Shown here: positions 7,347-16,314 of the stretch, in pieces
How the letters are laid out: every line of letters starts with the position of its first letter
How positions within the stretch are numbered: position 1 is the stretch's first letter
NCBI GenBank assembly: GCA_001794825.1
Contig: MGLK01000003.1
Span: 276,663-319,504, forward strand
DNA: 42,842 nucleotides
Direction of reading: 5' to 3'
Source: Caulobacterales bacterium RIFCSPHIGHO2_01_FULL_70_19
GTDB taxonomy: Bacteria > Pseudomonadota > Alphaproteobacteria > Caulobacterales > Caulobacteraceae
Program-made: the position numbers and the translations under genes
Notes under the pieces: model-generated
What the model was told of the DNA's origin: nothing
Database searches by the model: none
Seen by the model: the letters and a program-made list of their open reading frames with translations, nothing else

Positions 7347-8863
7347 CAGGCCGCCGCTCCGGCGTCGGCGTGCAGCTCGCCGCGATCCTCGCCGACGTCC
7401 TGCCGCGTCACCCGCACCGCTTCCTCGACAGAGGTGACGCCGTCCAGCACCAGGGCCCGGGCGCGGTCGCCGAGCGTGCCGCCGCGGGCGAAGGCGGCGG
7501 CGGCGATCTCGTCCTCGCTCGCCTCGGCCGCGATCAGCCGGCGGATGCGGTCGTCGATCCGGATCGCCTCATAGAGGCCGGCGCGGCCGACGTAGCCGGT
7601 CTGGTTGCAGTGGGCGCAGCCGTGCGGCCGCCACACCGTCTGACCCACCTGCAGCCCTGCCAGCCGCGCGGTGGCGGGGTCGGCCGCTTCCGGTCGACGG
7701 CACTCGGCGCACAGGCGTCGCACGAGCCGCTGGGCCACGACCAGCCGCAGGGTCGAGGCGAGCAGGAACGGCTCAACGCCCATGTCGCGCAGACGGGTCA
7801 CGGCGCCGACGGCGTCGTTGGTGTGCACCGTCGACAGGACCAGGTGGCCGGTCAGGGAGGCCTGGACGGCGATCGCCGCCGTCTCCACGTCGCGGATCTC
7901 CCCGACCATGACCACGTCCGGGTCCTGGCGCAGAATGGCGCGCAGCCCGGCCGCGAAGGTCATACCGACCTTGGCGTTCACCTGGGTCTGGCCGACGCCG
8001 TCGATCGCGTACTCGACGGGATCCTCGACCGTCAGGATGTTGCGCGTCGCGTCGTTGAGCAGCGCCAGGCCGGCGTAGAGCGAGGTGGTCTTGCCCGAAC
8101 CCGTCGGGCCGGTGACGAGGATGATCCCGTTCGGCTCGCGCAGGGCGGCCTGGAACGCCTCCAGCGCGTCGGAGGCCATGCCGAGCTGGTCCAGCCGCAG
8201 GTCGGCCTGGTCCTTGTCGAGGATGCGCAGCACGACGCGCTCGCCGCCGCGCGAGGGCAGGGTGGAGACGCGCACGTCCAGCGACTTTCCGCCCAGCGTC
8301 AGCGGGATGCGCCCGTCCTGCGGCAACCGGCGCTCGGCGATGTCGAGCCGGGCCATGACCTTGATGCGCGAGACCAGCAGGGGCGCGATGCGGGGATTGA
8401 GCGCATGCACCTCGCGGAGCACGCCGTCGACGCGCATCCGCACCGTCAGCGCGCTCTCGAACGGCTCGAGGTGGATGTCGGACGCGCCGATCCGCACCGC
8501 CTCGGCGATGACGCCGTTGATCAGGCGGACCACGGGCGCGTCGTCGGCGCTGTCGAGGAGATCCTCGGCGGCGGGCATGGCGTCGATCAGGCTGTCGAGC
8601 CCGGACGGCATGTCGAGACCGTCGTCGGCCGCCGCGCCGACGCTGTCGTCGGCGTAGGCGCGGGACAGTTCGCGGTCGAAGGCCGCCTGCGGCAGACGCT
8701 CCACGCGCAGCGGACGGCCCAGCGCCCGCCGCGCCTCCACCAGCGCCAGCGGATCGGCGCCCTCGCGCAGTGCGACCACGGCCACCTCGCCGGCGTCCAG
8801 CAGGACGACTCCGTGCCGCTTGGCGAAGCCGTAGGGAAGGGTCGGATTGACGACGGTGATCAT
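7346..8863 (-). CDS. gspE: type II secretion ATPase GspE
   Basis: Cytoplasmic hexameric ATPase driving pseudopilus assembly, 505 residues. An N-terminal GspL-binding domain (about 1-100) is followed by IGASDIHLEPFESALTVRMR. The Walker A motif is GPTGSGKTT near 252-260, the Asp box includes TVEDPVEYAIDGVGQTQVN, and the Walker B region is RAILRQDPDVVMVGEIRD. A four-cysteine zinc motif, CAEC and later CAHC, lies in the C-terminal part, as in true GspE proteins. The ATG at 8863 is chosen over a further-upstream Met because it gives the family N-terminus, has GGTGAG upstream and lies 7 bp past the gspD stop. Confidence 0.97.
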   Translation of the reverse strand: MITVVNPTLPYGFAKRHGVVLLDAGEVAVVALREGADPLALVEARRALGRPLRVERLPQAAFDRELSRAYADDSVGAAADDGLDMPSGLDSLIDAMPAAEDLLDSADDAPVVRLINGVIAEAVRIGASDIHLEPFESALTVRMRVDGVLREVHALNPRIAPLLVSRIKVMARLDIAERRLPQDGRIPLTLGGKSLDVRVSTLPSRGGERVVLRILDKDQADLRLDQLGMASDALEAFQAALREPNGIILVTGPTGSGKTTSLYAGLALLNDATRNILTVEDPVEYAIDGVGQTQVNAKVGMTFAAGLRAILRQDPDVVMVGEIRDVETAAIAVQASLTGHLVLSTVHTNDAVGAVTRLRDMGVEPFLLASTLRLVVAQRLVRRLCAECRRPEAADPATARLAGLQVGQTVWRPHGCAHCNQTGYVGRAGLYEAIRIDDRIRRLIAAEASEDEIAAAAFARGGTLGDRARALVLDGVTSVEEAVRVTRQDVGEDRGELHADAGAAA

Positions 8864-8870
8864 CGCCGGC

Positions 8871-10940
8871 TCACCCCTCCGCCGGCGGCAGCGGCGAGAT
8901 GACGATGTCGCCGGGGGCGGCGGCCGGGGCCGGGGCCGCCGGCGGCTGGGCGCGCATGTACTCGCGCAGCATCTCGTCGAGGCCCGGCTCACGGTCGGGC
9001 GCGTTGTTCAGCTGCTGCTGGCGCATGTAGCCCCAGCGGTCGGCGCTCAGCTGCTGCGCGTCGGCCGGGCTGCGGATGATGGTCGGGCGGATGAACACCA
9101 TCAGGTTGGTGCGGCCCCGCTGCCGGCTGGTGGACCGGAACAGCGCCCCCAGGCCCGGGATGTCGCCCAGTCCCGGCACCTTGTCGATCGCCAGCCGGTC
9201 GTTCTGGTCCAGCAGGCCGCCGGCCACGGCGATGTCGCCATCGTCGACCACAAGGGTGGTCTCCAGCTCGCGCTTGTTCAGCACCAGGTCCGTGGCGGCG
9301 TCGGTCAGCACCCCGTTGATGCTCGACACCTCCTGACGGAGGAACAGGGTGATCGAGCCGCCGGCGTTGATCTGCGGCCGCACCACCAGCTTCACGCCGA
9401 TGTCCTGCCGCTGCGTTGTGCGGAACGGGTTGGAATTGCCGTCGAGCAGCGTCTCGCCCGTGGTGATCGGCACCTCCTGGCCCACGAGGATGGTCGCCTC
9501 CTCGTTGTCCAGCGTCATCAGCGACGGGGTTTGCAGCAGGTTGGAGCCGTCGTCCGTCTTGGCCGCATTGATGATGAAGCCGAACAGGCCGTCGCCGATG
9601 CGGCCGCCGCCGCCGCCGATGAAGCCGTTGGCGCCGAGCAGGCTGTTCAGCGCGAGGTTCTGCAGCTGCTCGCGCAGCGGATCGTCCTCGTCCAGCTGGC
9701 CGGCTGCGGCGCCGCCGGCGATGGGCAGAAGCGGCGCGGCGCGGTCCGAGTAGTTGGTCAGGCCGACCGGATTGCCGTCCTCGCCGGCCAGCAGCCACTG
9801 CACGCCGAGTTCGCGCACGGCGTTGTCGGACAGCTCGACCACGATGGCCTCGATCAGCACCTGCTGGCGGCGCTGGTCCAGCTGCCGGATCACCTCGGCC
9901 AGCATCCGCTGGGTGTCGCCCGAGGCCGAGATGACCAGGGCGTTGGCCCCGGGGAAGCGGGCGATGGTGGCGCGCTGGCCGGGCAGCGGCGCGGCCGGCG
10001 CGGACGCGGCCGGGGCGACGACCGGCGCCGCGGCCTCGCCGCCGTCGGCGGCCGGGCTGGCGTTGGCGCTCGCGGCGGTCGGCTGCTGGCCGACGATCTG
10101 CTGCAGCACCGGCAGCAGCTGCTCGGCGTTGGCGTGTTCGAGGAACACCACCTTCACGTCGTCGGCGGACTCGGCGCGGCGGTCCAGGTCCTCGATCAGC
10201 GGACGCACCCGCGCGACGGCGGCCGGGTCGCCGCGCAGCACCACAGAGTTGGAGCTCTCGACCGGCGTGACCGAGACCATCCCCTGGCCCGGCTGTCCGC
10301 CCGGCGGCGCCAGCACGGCCTGCATCACGGCCGCGATCTCGCGCGCGGAGGAGTTCTCCAGCGTCACCACCTCGAAGCTGGCCCGGTCGACGTCGATTCG
10401 GCCGATCAGGGCCCGGATCCGGGACAGATTGTCGGCGAAGTCGGCCACGACCACGCTGTTGGCGCCCGGATTGGCCAGCACCTGTCCCTGGGCGCCGACC
10501 AGCGGCCGGATGGTCTCGGCGGCCGAGGCGGCGTCGATGTGGCGGAGCTGGAAGACCTCGGTGGCGAAGCGCTCGGCGCCGACCGTGGCCGGGCCTTGCG
10601 CCGCCGTCGCCGCCGGGCTGATCCGGTAGGCGCCGGACGGGGTCGGCGTCACCACCAGGCCGTTGGCGCGAAGGGTCGAGAGGAAGACCTCGAACAGCTC
10701 GCTGCGGCTCAGCGGCCGCTCGCTGGTCACCGTCACCGTGCCCGTCACGGCCGGATCGACGATGAAGGTGCGGCCGGTCGAGCGCGCCACGTCCTGGATG
10801 AAGGCGCGAATGTCCGCGCCCTGCACGTTCAGGGTCTGGCCGCCAGACTGGGCCAGCGCGGGAACCGCCGCCAGCGGGCCCTGCATGGCGAGAATCAGCG
10901 CCAGCGCGCCGCCGGCGAGAGTGCGGTTGGATCGCTTCAA
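8871..10940 (-). CDS. gspD: type II secretion outer-membrane secretin GspD
   Basis: Multimeric outer-membrane channel, 689 residues. A signal peptide ends at ALAQS (about residue 31). The N0 domain starts LNVQGADIRAFIQDVARSTG; N1-N3 repeats follow (FQLRHIDAASAAETIRPLVG, FEVVTLENSSAREIAAVMQA, VKVVFLEHANAEQLLPVLQQ). A low-complexity Ala/Pro/Ser insert sits in N3 near 285-320. The secretin domain includes VLIEAIVVELSDNAVRELGV, the EVPITTGETL strand and VPGLGDIPGLGALFRS. The C-terminus ends in a Pro/Ala tail; no pilotin gene is visible nearby. It overlaps gspC by 4 bp. Confidence 0.97.
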   Translation of the reverse strand: MKRSNRTLAGGALALILAMQGPLAAVPALAQSGGQTLNVQGADIRAFIQDVARSTGRTFIVDPAVTGTVTVTSERPLSRSELFEVFLSTLRANGLVVTPTPSGAYRISPAATAAQGPATVGAERFATEVFQLRHIDAASAAETIRPLVGAQGQVLANPGANSVVVADFADNLSRIRALIGRIDVDRASFEVVTLENSSAREIAAVMQAVLAPPGGQPGQGMVSVTPVESSNSVVLRGDPAAVARVRPLIEDLDRRAESADDVKVVFLEHANAEQLLPVLQQIVGQQPTAASANASPAADGGEAAAPVVAPAASAPAAPLPGQRATIARFPGANALVISASGDTQRMLAEVIRQLDQRRQQVLIEAIVVELSDNAVRELGVQWLLAGEDGNPVGLTNYSDRAAPLLPIAGGAAAGQLDEDDPLREQLQNLALNSLLGANGFIGGGGGRIGDGLFGFIINAAKTDDGSNLLQTPSLMTLDNEEATILVGQEVPITTGETLLDGNSNPFRTTQRQDIGVKLVVRPQINAGGSITLFLRQEVSSINGVLTDAATDLVLNKRELETTLVVDDGDIAVAGGLLDQNDRLAIDKVPGLGDIPGLGALFRSTSRQRGRTNLMVFIRPTIIRSPADAQQLSADRWGYMRQQQLNNAPDREPGLDEMLREYMRAQPPAAPAPAAAPGDIVISPLPPAEG

Positions 10941-11767
10941 CGCTGTGCCCCGAGGGTGAGAGTTTGTTCCCGGCCGTCGCGCACGATGCGGAGCTCGACG
11001 GAGGACTGGCCGGCAAGGCGGTCGCGCAGGCCGGCGATGCGGGCGGGATTGTCGAGCCGCTGACCGTCGACCGCGACCACCACGTCTCCGGTGCGAAGGC
11101 CCGCCCCGGCGAGCGCTCCGTCGGCCGGGCCGGTGAGGGTGAACCCGTCCACCCGCAGCCCCTTCATGCGAGGACGAAGGCCGGCCGCGGCGGCCAGCGC
11201 CGACGCGTCGGGGGTGGAGGCCGGGGCCGGCTGCGGCGTCACCGTCTGCGGCGTCGCGGGCGGCGGCGGCGGCGCGGCGGCGCCGACCGGAATGTCGCTG
11301 AAGACCAGCCGGGTGAGGGAGCCTCCGCGGGCCAGCACGACGTGGTCGGCGGCGACGGACTGCAGCACAAGGCCGGTGTCCACCGTCTCTCCCACCGCCA
11401 CCGAGACCTGGCGTCCGTCGGCGAGACCGATGATGGCCGAACCGCCGCCGGCGCCGTCGCTGCGGACGCCGTACAGCCGCATCTGGCCGCCCTCGGCGGC
11501 CGTCGCCTCGGCCAGGCTCCCCTGCGCCCCGGTGCGGAAGAAGGCGTCGAAACGCTGGAAGACGGAACGGTCGACCGGCGCGGCCGCCTCAGGCGGCGCC
11601 GCTTCCGGGGCCGGCGGCGAGGGTTCGACGAAGAGCCAGATCATCCGACCCGCCTGGACGGCGAGGACGAGAGCCAGGACCGCATCGAGGGCGGGGCGCA
11701 GCCGGTGGGGACGAGCGGTGAGGCTCTCCCGGACGCCGATGCTCCAATTGCGAATCGCGCCGATCAC
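10937..11767 (-). CDS. gspC: type II secretion system protein GspC
   Basis: Inner-membrane protein that connects the platform with GspD and takes part in substrate recognition. The 276-residue product has a cytoplasmic N-terminus, one membrane helix near 28-48 (VLALVLAVQAGRMIWLFVE), a proline-rich linker, the HR domain (LYGVRSDGAGGGSAIIGLADG, then GETVDTGLVLQSVAADHVVL) and a second Pro-rich linker. It ends with a PDZ domain (LRTGDVVVAVDGQRLDNPAR). The start is GTG at 11767 with AGGGCGG upstream; no ATG fits. It is the first gene of the operon. The upstream region 11768-11905 carries TGACG motifs spaced 22 bp apart. Confidence 0.94.
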   Translation of the reverse strand: MIGAIRNWSIGVRESLTARPHRLRPALDAVLALVLAVQAGRMIWLFVEPSPPAPEAAPPEAAAPVDRSVFQRFDAFFRTGAQGSLAEATAAEGGQMRLYGVRSDGAGGGSAIIGLADGRQVSVAVGETVDTGLVLQSVAADHVVLARGGSLTRLVFSDIPVGAAAPPPPPATPQTVTPQPAPASTPDASALAAAAGLRPRMKGLRVDGFTLTGPADGALAGAGLRTGDVVVAVDGQRLDNPARIAGLRDRLAGQSSVELRIVRDGREQTLTLGAQR

Positions 11768-11843
11768 CTGGCCCGCCCTGAGGGCCCCGACGGCCCGGCC
11801 CGGGTTCTAGAACGATCGTCCGTGTTCGGGCTTCACGGCGGGA

Positions 11844-11876
11844 TGACGCGCCGGAGAACTTGCCGTGACGGTTGCG
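11844..11876. promoter_or_regulatory. 22-bp-spaced TGACG pair upstream of gspC
   Basis: TGACG occurs at 11844 and 11866, exactly 22 bp apart (CGTCA when read toward gspC). The second copy lies in GTGACGGTTGCG (11865-11876), which is identical to 16337-16348 upstream of the lipoprotein gene. This suggests binding of one regulator at both promoters. PhoB-type half-sites (TGTCAC-like) are the closest known pattern, but the 11-bp intermediate half-site is not recognisable. Confidence 0.4.
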
Positions 11877-11905
11877 CCGGAGTCGGAGCAGTTGTCGCGT
11901 AATCT

Positions 11906-11939
11906 TCGTGGAGGGGACGGGCGTCCGCCCCCTCCACGA
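11906..11939 (-). terminator. terminator-like hairpin between the receptor gene and the gsp operon
   Basis: TCGTGGAGGGG pairs perfectly with CCCCTCCACGA (11 bp) around a 12-nt loop, starting 8 bp past the receptor stop. On the minus strand it is followed by AAGATTACG rather than a U-run, so termination may be partial. This would leave gspC with its own promoter but permit read-through. Confidence 0.55.
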
Positions 11940-11946
11940 TCGGCCG

Positions 11947-14595
11947 TCAGAAGCGGGCCGTCAGACTGGCAGAGGCGCTCGTGCCCAGATCGTAGGTGTT
12001 GATCCGGATCGTGTTGCCCAGCTCTTGGTGCTCGTCGAAGTCCGTTCCCAGCAGGTTGCGGAACTCCAGAGCCAGGCCCAGTTCGCGGCCCATCACGTCG
12101 AAGTCGCGGCGGTAGACGAAGTCGAGGAACACGCCCGGCTCCTGGACGTAGTCGGGCTCCCGGACGCCGCCCTGGCCGGCGCCGCGCGCGGTGATCCGCT
12201 CGCTGACGTAGTTGACGATGATCGTCGCCTGCGAGCGGGCGACGTCGTCCTCCCAGCCGAGTTGCAGGTTGGCGACATGCTCGGACTGGCCCTGCAGGCG
12301 GCTGCCGTCGGCGATGAAGAAGGACGCCGGCGAGGGGGCCCCGCCGCCCGACAGGTCGTAGACCACGTCGTCGGCGTCGGCGATCACCTCGGAGTCGGAC
12401 CAGGTGTAGTTGGCCTGCACCAGCCAGCGCTTGTCGGCGATGAAGCTCATGCCGGCGTCCGGGAACTCCCAGTACTTCTTGGCTTCCAGCTCGACGCCGA
12501 GGATGCGGGCCTGCGGCGCGTTCAGATAGGACTGCTGACGGGTGTTGCCGACGTCGACGACGACGGATTCCACCGGCCGGTCCATGTTCTTGTAGAACAC
12601 GCCGGCGGTCACGTACTGCTGCCGGGCGAAGTACCACTCCCAGCGGGCGTCGAGGTTCAGGATCTCGGTGTCGACGAGGTAGGGGTTGCCGATGAAGGTC
12701 CGGTCCGACTCGGGGTCGGTGTAGGCCTGCGGGGCCAGTTCGCGGAACTGCGGCCGGCCGATCGTCTGCGAGGCCCCGACGCGGAACTGCATGTCTTCGG
12801 CGAAGTTCCAGGTGACGGTCGCCGACGGCAGCCAGTACTGCTCCTCGATTGTGGTCGGCGCATAGGGCGCCGCGCCGCCGAACAGGTCGCGCGGTGTCAC
12901 CGACTGCTCGCCATCCTCGTAGCGGACGCCCAGGGTGGTGCGCACCAGCGGCATGAACTCGGCGTCCACCATCGCATAGGCCGCGTTGACGCGGAGATCG
13001 GCGTCATAGGCGCTGGCCCCGTTGGTGCCGGCGATCTCGCGGATCTCGAGCGTGTTCGGATTGATGTTGAAGTCCGAGAACAGGAAGTCGACGCGCGACT
13101 CGCGCTGTTCGTCGGTCAGCCCGTTGACGGCGGCGAACTGCAGGTCGCGGCGTTCGGCCTCACGGCTGTTCTCCAGCGAGGCCAGACCGACGCTGAACAC
13201 CGCCTCGCGCGCGTCCGACAGCGGCAGGACGTAGCTGAGGTCCACGCCGCCGGACAGCATGTCGTCGTCCAGCTCCGAGAACGAGATCAGGTTGCCCTGG
13301 ATGTTGTGAATGTACTCGCCCGCGGCGTTGACCCCGTACTGGAAGCGGGTCTCGTACGGCGCATCCCGCGAGGTCTTCGCCCAGGCCACGCGCCAGTCGA
13401 GGTTCATGGCCCCGTCGGCGAACCAGTGGTCGCCCGCCAGCTGGGTGGTGAACAGCTGCCGCACGAACCACTCGGTGTAGTCGTTGCGGATCACCGAACC
13501 GCCGGCGTCGAAGTCCGGCCCGGCTTCGATCCGGGCTTCCTTGGTCGTGTTGCGGACGTAGAGGTTGGTCCACTTGATCTCGTGATCCGGCCGGGTCAGC
13601 GACAGCGAGGTGAGCAGGTTCAGCTGCACGTCGTTCTGGTTCGACTCGGTGGCGTAGCTGGTGACGGGGACCAGCACGTCTCCCTGGAACTGGCCCTGCT
13701 CCTTGAAGCCCTCGCGTTGACGCCAGCTGTTGTCGTAGCCGGCGGCGACGACGAGGCCGAGGACGCCGAGGCGGGAGTCGGACGACAGGCCGCCCGCCAC
13801 CTCGACGCCGAAGTCGACCGGCGTGGTCTGGCGCTGCATCAGTCGCAGGGGTGCGTTGACGAGGGACTGCCCGATGCTCTCGAGCTCGTTCGGCGTGTAG
13901 GCGCCGCGGCCGATCTGGCGGCCGGATTCGAACGCCAGGGCCAGCGGGCCGGGCACGTCGCGCGTGCCGTCGTCGAACCCGGTCCAGTCGCTGTCGGAGC
14001 CGTAGTAGACCAGCCCTTCCTCGTTGGTGGTCTCGGTGTTGCCGCCGAGCGAGGCGCTGAAGCTGAAGAAGCTCTCCGACGGGGCGTCGATGGTCTCGAG
14101 ATCCAGCACGCCGCCGCCGAACTCGCCCGGATAGTTGGGGGAGTAGGACTTCTGGACGGTCACGCCGGCGAGAATGCTGGAGGGGAACAGGTCCAGCGGC
14201 ACGACGCGCTGGAGCGGTTCGGGGCTGGGCAGGGGCGAGCCGTTGAGCAGGGCCGACGAATAGCGCTCGCCAAGACCGCGCACGTAGATGAAGCGGCTGT
14301 CGACGACGGTCAGACCGGTGACGCGCGCCAGGGCGCCGGCGGCGTCGCTGTCGCCGGTCCGCTGCAGATCCTCGGCGGTGAGGAAGGCGGCGACTTCCGA
14401 GCTCTCACGGTTCGGCTGGGGAATGTTCCGCCCCAGGACCACGATCTCGTCCAGGGTGGAGCTCTCTTCGTCCTGGGGTTCGGCCTGGGCGGCCGCTTGC
14501 TGCGTGGTCGTCGGGGATTGGGCGAAGGCCGCCGGCGCCACCAGGGCGCTCGTGGCCAGCAGGACCCCGCTCAGGGTCAGGGAGAGAGTCTTCAT
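11947..14595 (-). CDS. TonB-dependent outer-membrane receptor
   Basis: Outer-membrane active transporter, 882 residues. A signal peptide ends near AAFAQ (residue 26). The TonB-box/plug region starts LDEIVVLGRN and includes RGLGERYSSALLNGSPLPSP and VTVQKSYSPNYPGEFGGGVL, well-conserved plug motifs. The long beta-barrel ends in ASASLTARF with a terminal Phe. The ATG at 14595 is chosen because it starts the signal peptide; AAGG lies about 9 bp upstream. It follows the beta-helix lipoprotein gene on the same strand across an 80-bp gap with a GC hairpin, so the two are probably one transcript. The substrate is unknown. The company of a secretion system and a surface lipoprotein suggests uptake of products released by secreted proteins, which is inference. 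Confidence 0.95.
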   Translation of the reverse strand: MKTLSLTLSGVLLATSALVAPAAFAQSPTTTQQAAAQAEPQDEESSTLDEIVVLGRNIPQPNRESSEVAAFLTAEDLQRTGDSDAAGALARVTGLTVVDSRFIYVRGLGERYSSALLNGSPLPSPEPLQRVVPLDLFPSSILAGVTVQKSYSPNYPGEFGGGVLDLETIDAPSESFFSFSASLGGNTETTNEEGLVYYGSDSDWTGFDDGTRDVPGPLALAFESGRQIGRGAYTPNELESIGQSLVNAPLRLMQRQTTPVDFGVEVAGGLSSDSRLGVLGLVVAAGYDNSWRQREGFKEQGQFQGDVLVPVTSYATESNQNDVQLNLLTSLSLTRPDHEIKWTNLYVRNTTKEARIEAGPDFDAGGSVIRNDYTEWFVRQLFTTQLAGDHWFADGAMNLDWRVAWAKTSRDAPYETRFQYGVNAAGEYIHNIQGNLISFSELDDDMLSGGVDLSYVLPLSDAREAVFSVGLASLENSREAERRDLQFAAVNGLTDEQRESRVDFLFSDFNINPNTLEIREIAGTNGASAYDADLRVNAAYAMVDAEFMPLVRTTLGVRYEDGEQSVTPRDLFGGAAPYAPTTIEEQYWLPSATVTWNFAEDMQFRVGASQTIGRPQFRELAPQAYTDPESDRTFIGNPYLVDTEILNLDARWEWYFARQQYVTAGVFYKNMDRPVESVVVDVGNTRQQSYLNAPQARILGVELEAKKYWEFPDAGMSFIADKRWLVQANYTWSDSEVIADADDVVYDLSGGGAPSPASFFIADGSRLQGQSEHVANLQLGWEDDVARSQATIIVNYVSERITARGAGQGGVREPDYVQEPGVFLDFVYRRDFDVMGRELGLALEFRNLLGTDFDEHQELGNTIRINTYDLGTSASASLTARF

Positions 14596-14637
14596 GATCG
14601 ACGCCTTGAAGGAAGTTCGGAGGAGGACGCGAAGGGT

Positions 14638-14664
14638 CGGCGGCGGCCCGAGGGGCCGCCGCCG
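14638..14664 (-). terminator. GC-rich intercistronic hairpin after the lipoprotein gene
   Basis: CGGCGGCGGCCC pairs with GGGCCGCCGCCG over 12 bp with a GAG loop, 11 bp past the lipoprotein stop. No U-run follows. It could attenuate expression of the downstream receptor gene or stabilise the upstream message. Confidence 0.45.
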
Positions 14665-14675
14665 CACGTCCGTGA

Positions 14676-16202
14676 TCAGCAGGTCTGACCGTCGGTCAGG
14701 CCGCAGGTCCAACCACGCCACCAGGTGTCGGAGGCGTTCTGGACGGCGCCGACGTAGGTGGTCGGCTGGAACCAGCTGTAGACCGCCGGCGCATTGGTCG
14801 GCGTCACCGCCGTCTCGTTCGCCCCGTTGATGAAGGTCAGGGTCTGGTTCGAGATCGACGTTCCCGAGGCCGGAGCGGTCAGGGTCGAGGTTCCGTTCGC
14901 CGTATTGCCCGTGCCGGCCGTGAAGACCGCCTGCGAGGCCGCCGCGTTCGACGGCCGGTAGGGGATGGCGCAGGACATGAACACCGAGGTGAAGGTCGGC
15001 GTGACCGACTGGGTGTCCGCATCGGCGATGGCGAGGCAGCCCGCCGCCGACCCGGCAACGTTGGTGAAGACCGAGTTGATGATCGTCGGATCGGTGCCGG
15101 TGTCGAAGTGCGCCACCGTGTGGGCGTCGGTCGGGGCGTTGCGGCCGACCAGGGTCCAGTTGGCGATCTTCGGCTGCGAGTTGTAGCGCGAGGCGATCGG
15201 GATCGAGGTCGGGGCCGACGAGAACTCGAACCCGGCCGAGCGGCTGGTGGAGTTCGGGGCGCGCTGGGTGACGATGCCGAACTGGGCGCCGCCGCGCCAG
15301 CCGGTGTCGGTGTCCAGGCCGTCGTCGTCGGCGCCGTTGATCACGATGTGGCGCAGGTTGACGTTGCCGCCGAAGATTTCGATGCCGTCGTCCGAGCTGT
15401 TGTACGACTGCACGTACTCGATGGTGGTGCCCGAGCCGACGCCGGCCAGGGTCAGGGCCTGCAGCTCGTTGCCGGTCGAGATTTCGAAGCCGGAGTACTT
15501 GATCTGCACGTAGCGCAGGCGGCCCGAGTTATCGGCCGGCGTGTTGCCGCCGTAGAAGGCGCTGGTGCCCTCCACCTGGCCGGTGCAGGTGACCGGCGCG
15601 GACAGCTGGCAGTTGGCCTGCGGCGCGCGGCCGGCGATGACGATGCCGCCCCACTGGCCCTGGGAGGTCTCGGTCGTCGTGCCCTCGACGTTCTGGCGGC
15701 TGGTGAACACGATCGGGCTCGAGGCCGTGCCTTCGGCGAAGATCTGCGAGCCGCGGTTGATCAGCAGGTAGTCATTGCCGCTCGACGCGAAGATCCGGAC
15801 GCCCGCCTCGATGGTCAGGATGCCCTGGGTGCTGCCGGCGATCGGCGCGGCCGGGTCCACACCGCGGTCGGTGCCGACCGAGGTGCGGCCGCTGATGGCG
15901 TAGATCGTGCCGGCGCGCAGCGGCACCGTCAGGTTGCCGTCGATCTGCTGCGGCAGCTGGCAGACGCGCAGGGTTCCCGCCGCGCCCGCGGCGATCGTCC
16001 CGATGTTGGCGAAGCCGGTCGGGCAGTCGGCCGCCGGCTGACCCGGTCCCGGGCCCGGAGGGGGCGTGGAGCCGCCGCCGTTGCCGCCGTCGCCGAAGTC
16101 GCCTTCGCCGGGGGAGGCCACCTCGGCGCCGCCGCCGCAGGCGGCCAGGGCGAGGGCGCTGGCGGAGATCGCCAGCAGGGTAGTCAGTCGGAGGCCGGTC
16201 AT
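14676..16202 (-). CDS. beta-helix-type lipoprotein, candidate type II secretion partner
   Basis: Exported lipoprotein of 508 residues. The signal sequence ends in a LAAC lipobox (Cys22), followed by GGG and a Gly/Pro-rich tether. The body has repeats typical of right-handed parallel beta-helix proteins: GSQIFAEGTASSPIVFTSRQ, WGGIVIAG, YVQIKYSGFEI, GVGSGTTIEYVQSYNSSDDG and FGGNVNLRHIVINGADDDG. The end is WWRGWTCGL. Similar proteins are widespread in Bacteroidetes and occur in Caulobacterales; their function is not known to me. The ATG at 16202 has GGTGA 5 bp upstream; an in-frame GTG at 16211 is the alternative. It lies upstream of the receptor gene and near the gsp operon. Caulobacter is known to use type II secretion to export a lipoprotein (ElpS), so this could be a substrate, but no direct sequence signal shows it. 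Confidence 0.82.
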   Translation of the reverse strand: MTGLRLTTLLAISASALALAACGGGAEVASPGEGDFGDGGNGGGSTPPPGPGPGQPAADCPTGFANIGTIAAGAAGTLRVCQLPQQIDGNLTVPLRAGTIYAISGRTSVGTDRGVDPAAPIAGSTQGILTIEAGVRIFASSGNDYLLINRGSQIFAEGTASSPIVFTSRQNVEGTTTETSQGQWGGIVIAGRAPQANCQLSAPVTCTGQVEGTSAFYGGNTPADNSGRLRYVQIKYSGFEISTGNELQALTLAGVGSGTTIEYVQSYNSSDDGIEIFGGNVNLRHIVINGADDDGLDTDTGWRGGAQFGIVTQRAPNSTSRSAGFEFSSAPTSIPIASRYNSQPKIANWTLVGRNAPTDAHTVAHFDTGTDPTIINSVFTNVAGSAAGCLAIADADTQSVTPTFTSVFMSCAIPYRPSNAAASQAVFTAGTGNTANGTSTLTAPASGTSISNQTLTFINGANETAVTPTNAPAVYSWFQPTTYVGAVQNASDTWWRGWTCGLTDGQTC

Positions 16203-16255
16203 CGTGTTCACCGTGTCTGATCCAGAAAAGATGGCTCGGCAGGTGCGACCCGACG

Positions 16256-16279
16256 CCCGGTCACGTCGTGACGACCGGG
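16256..16279. promoter_or_regulatory. palindrome in the lipoprotein leader region
   Basis: CCCGGTC and GACCGGG flank a 10-bp centre that itself holds GTCACG and CGTGAC. The perfect outer 7-bp arms suggest an operator or a 5'-UTR hairpin, 54 bp upstream of the lipoprotein ATG. Confidence 0.35.
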
Positions 16280-16314
16280 ACCACCCCTGCCCGCAGCTTG
16301 GCTAGACGGAGCAT

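Noticed and set aside
11804..11813. GTTCTAGAAC palindrome upstream of gspC, considered as a LexA box
   Set aside because: It is an inverted repeat with no 7-bp spacer. Alphaproteobacterial LexA needs a direct GTTC-N7-GTTC repeat. It could still be an unrelated operator.
11872..14688. A 938-codon open frame opposite the TonB receptor gene
   Set aside because: An antisense shadow without ribosome site or recognisable motif; the receptor has signal peptide, plug and barrel.
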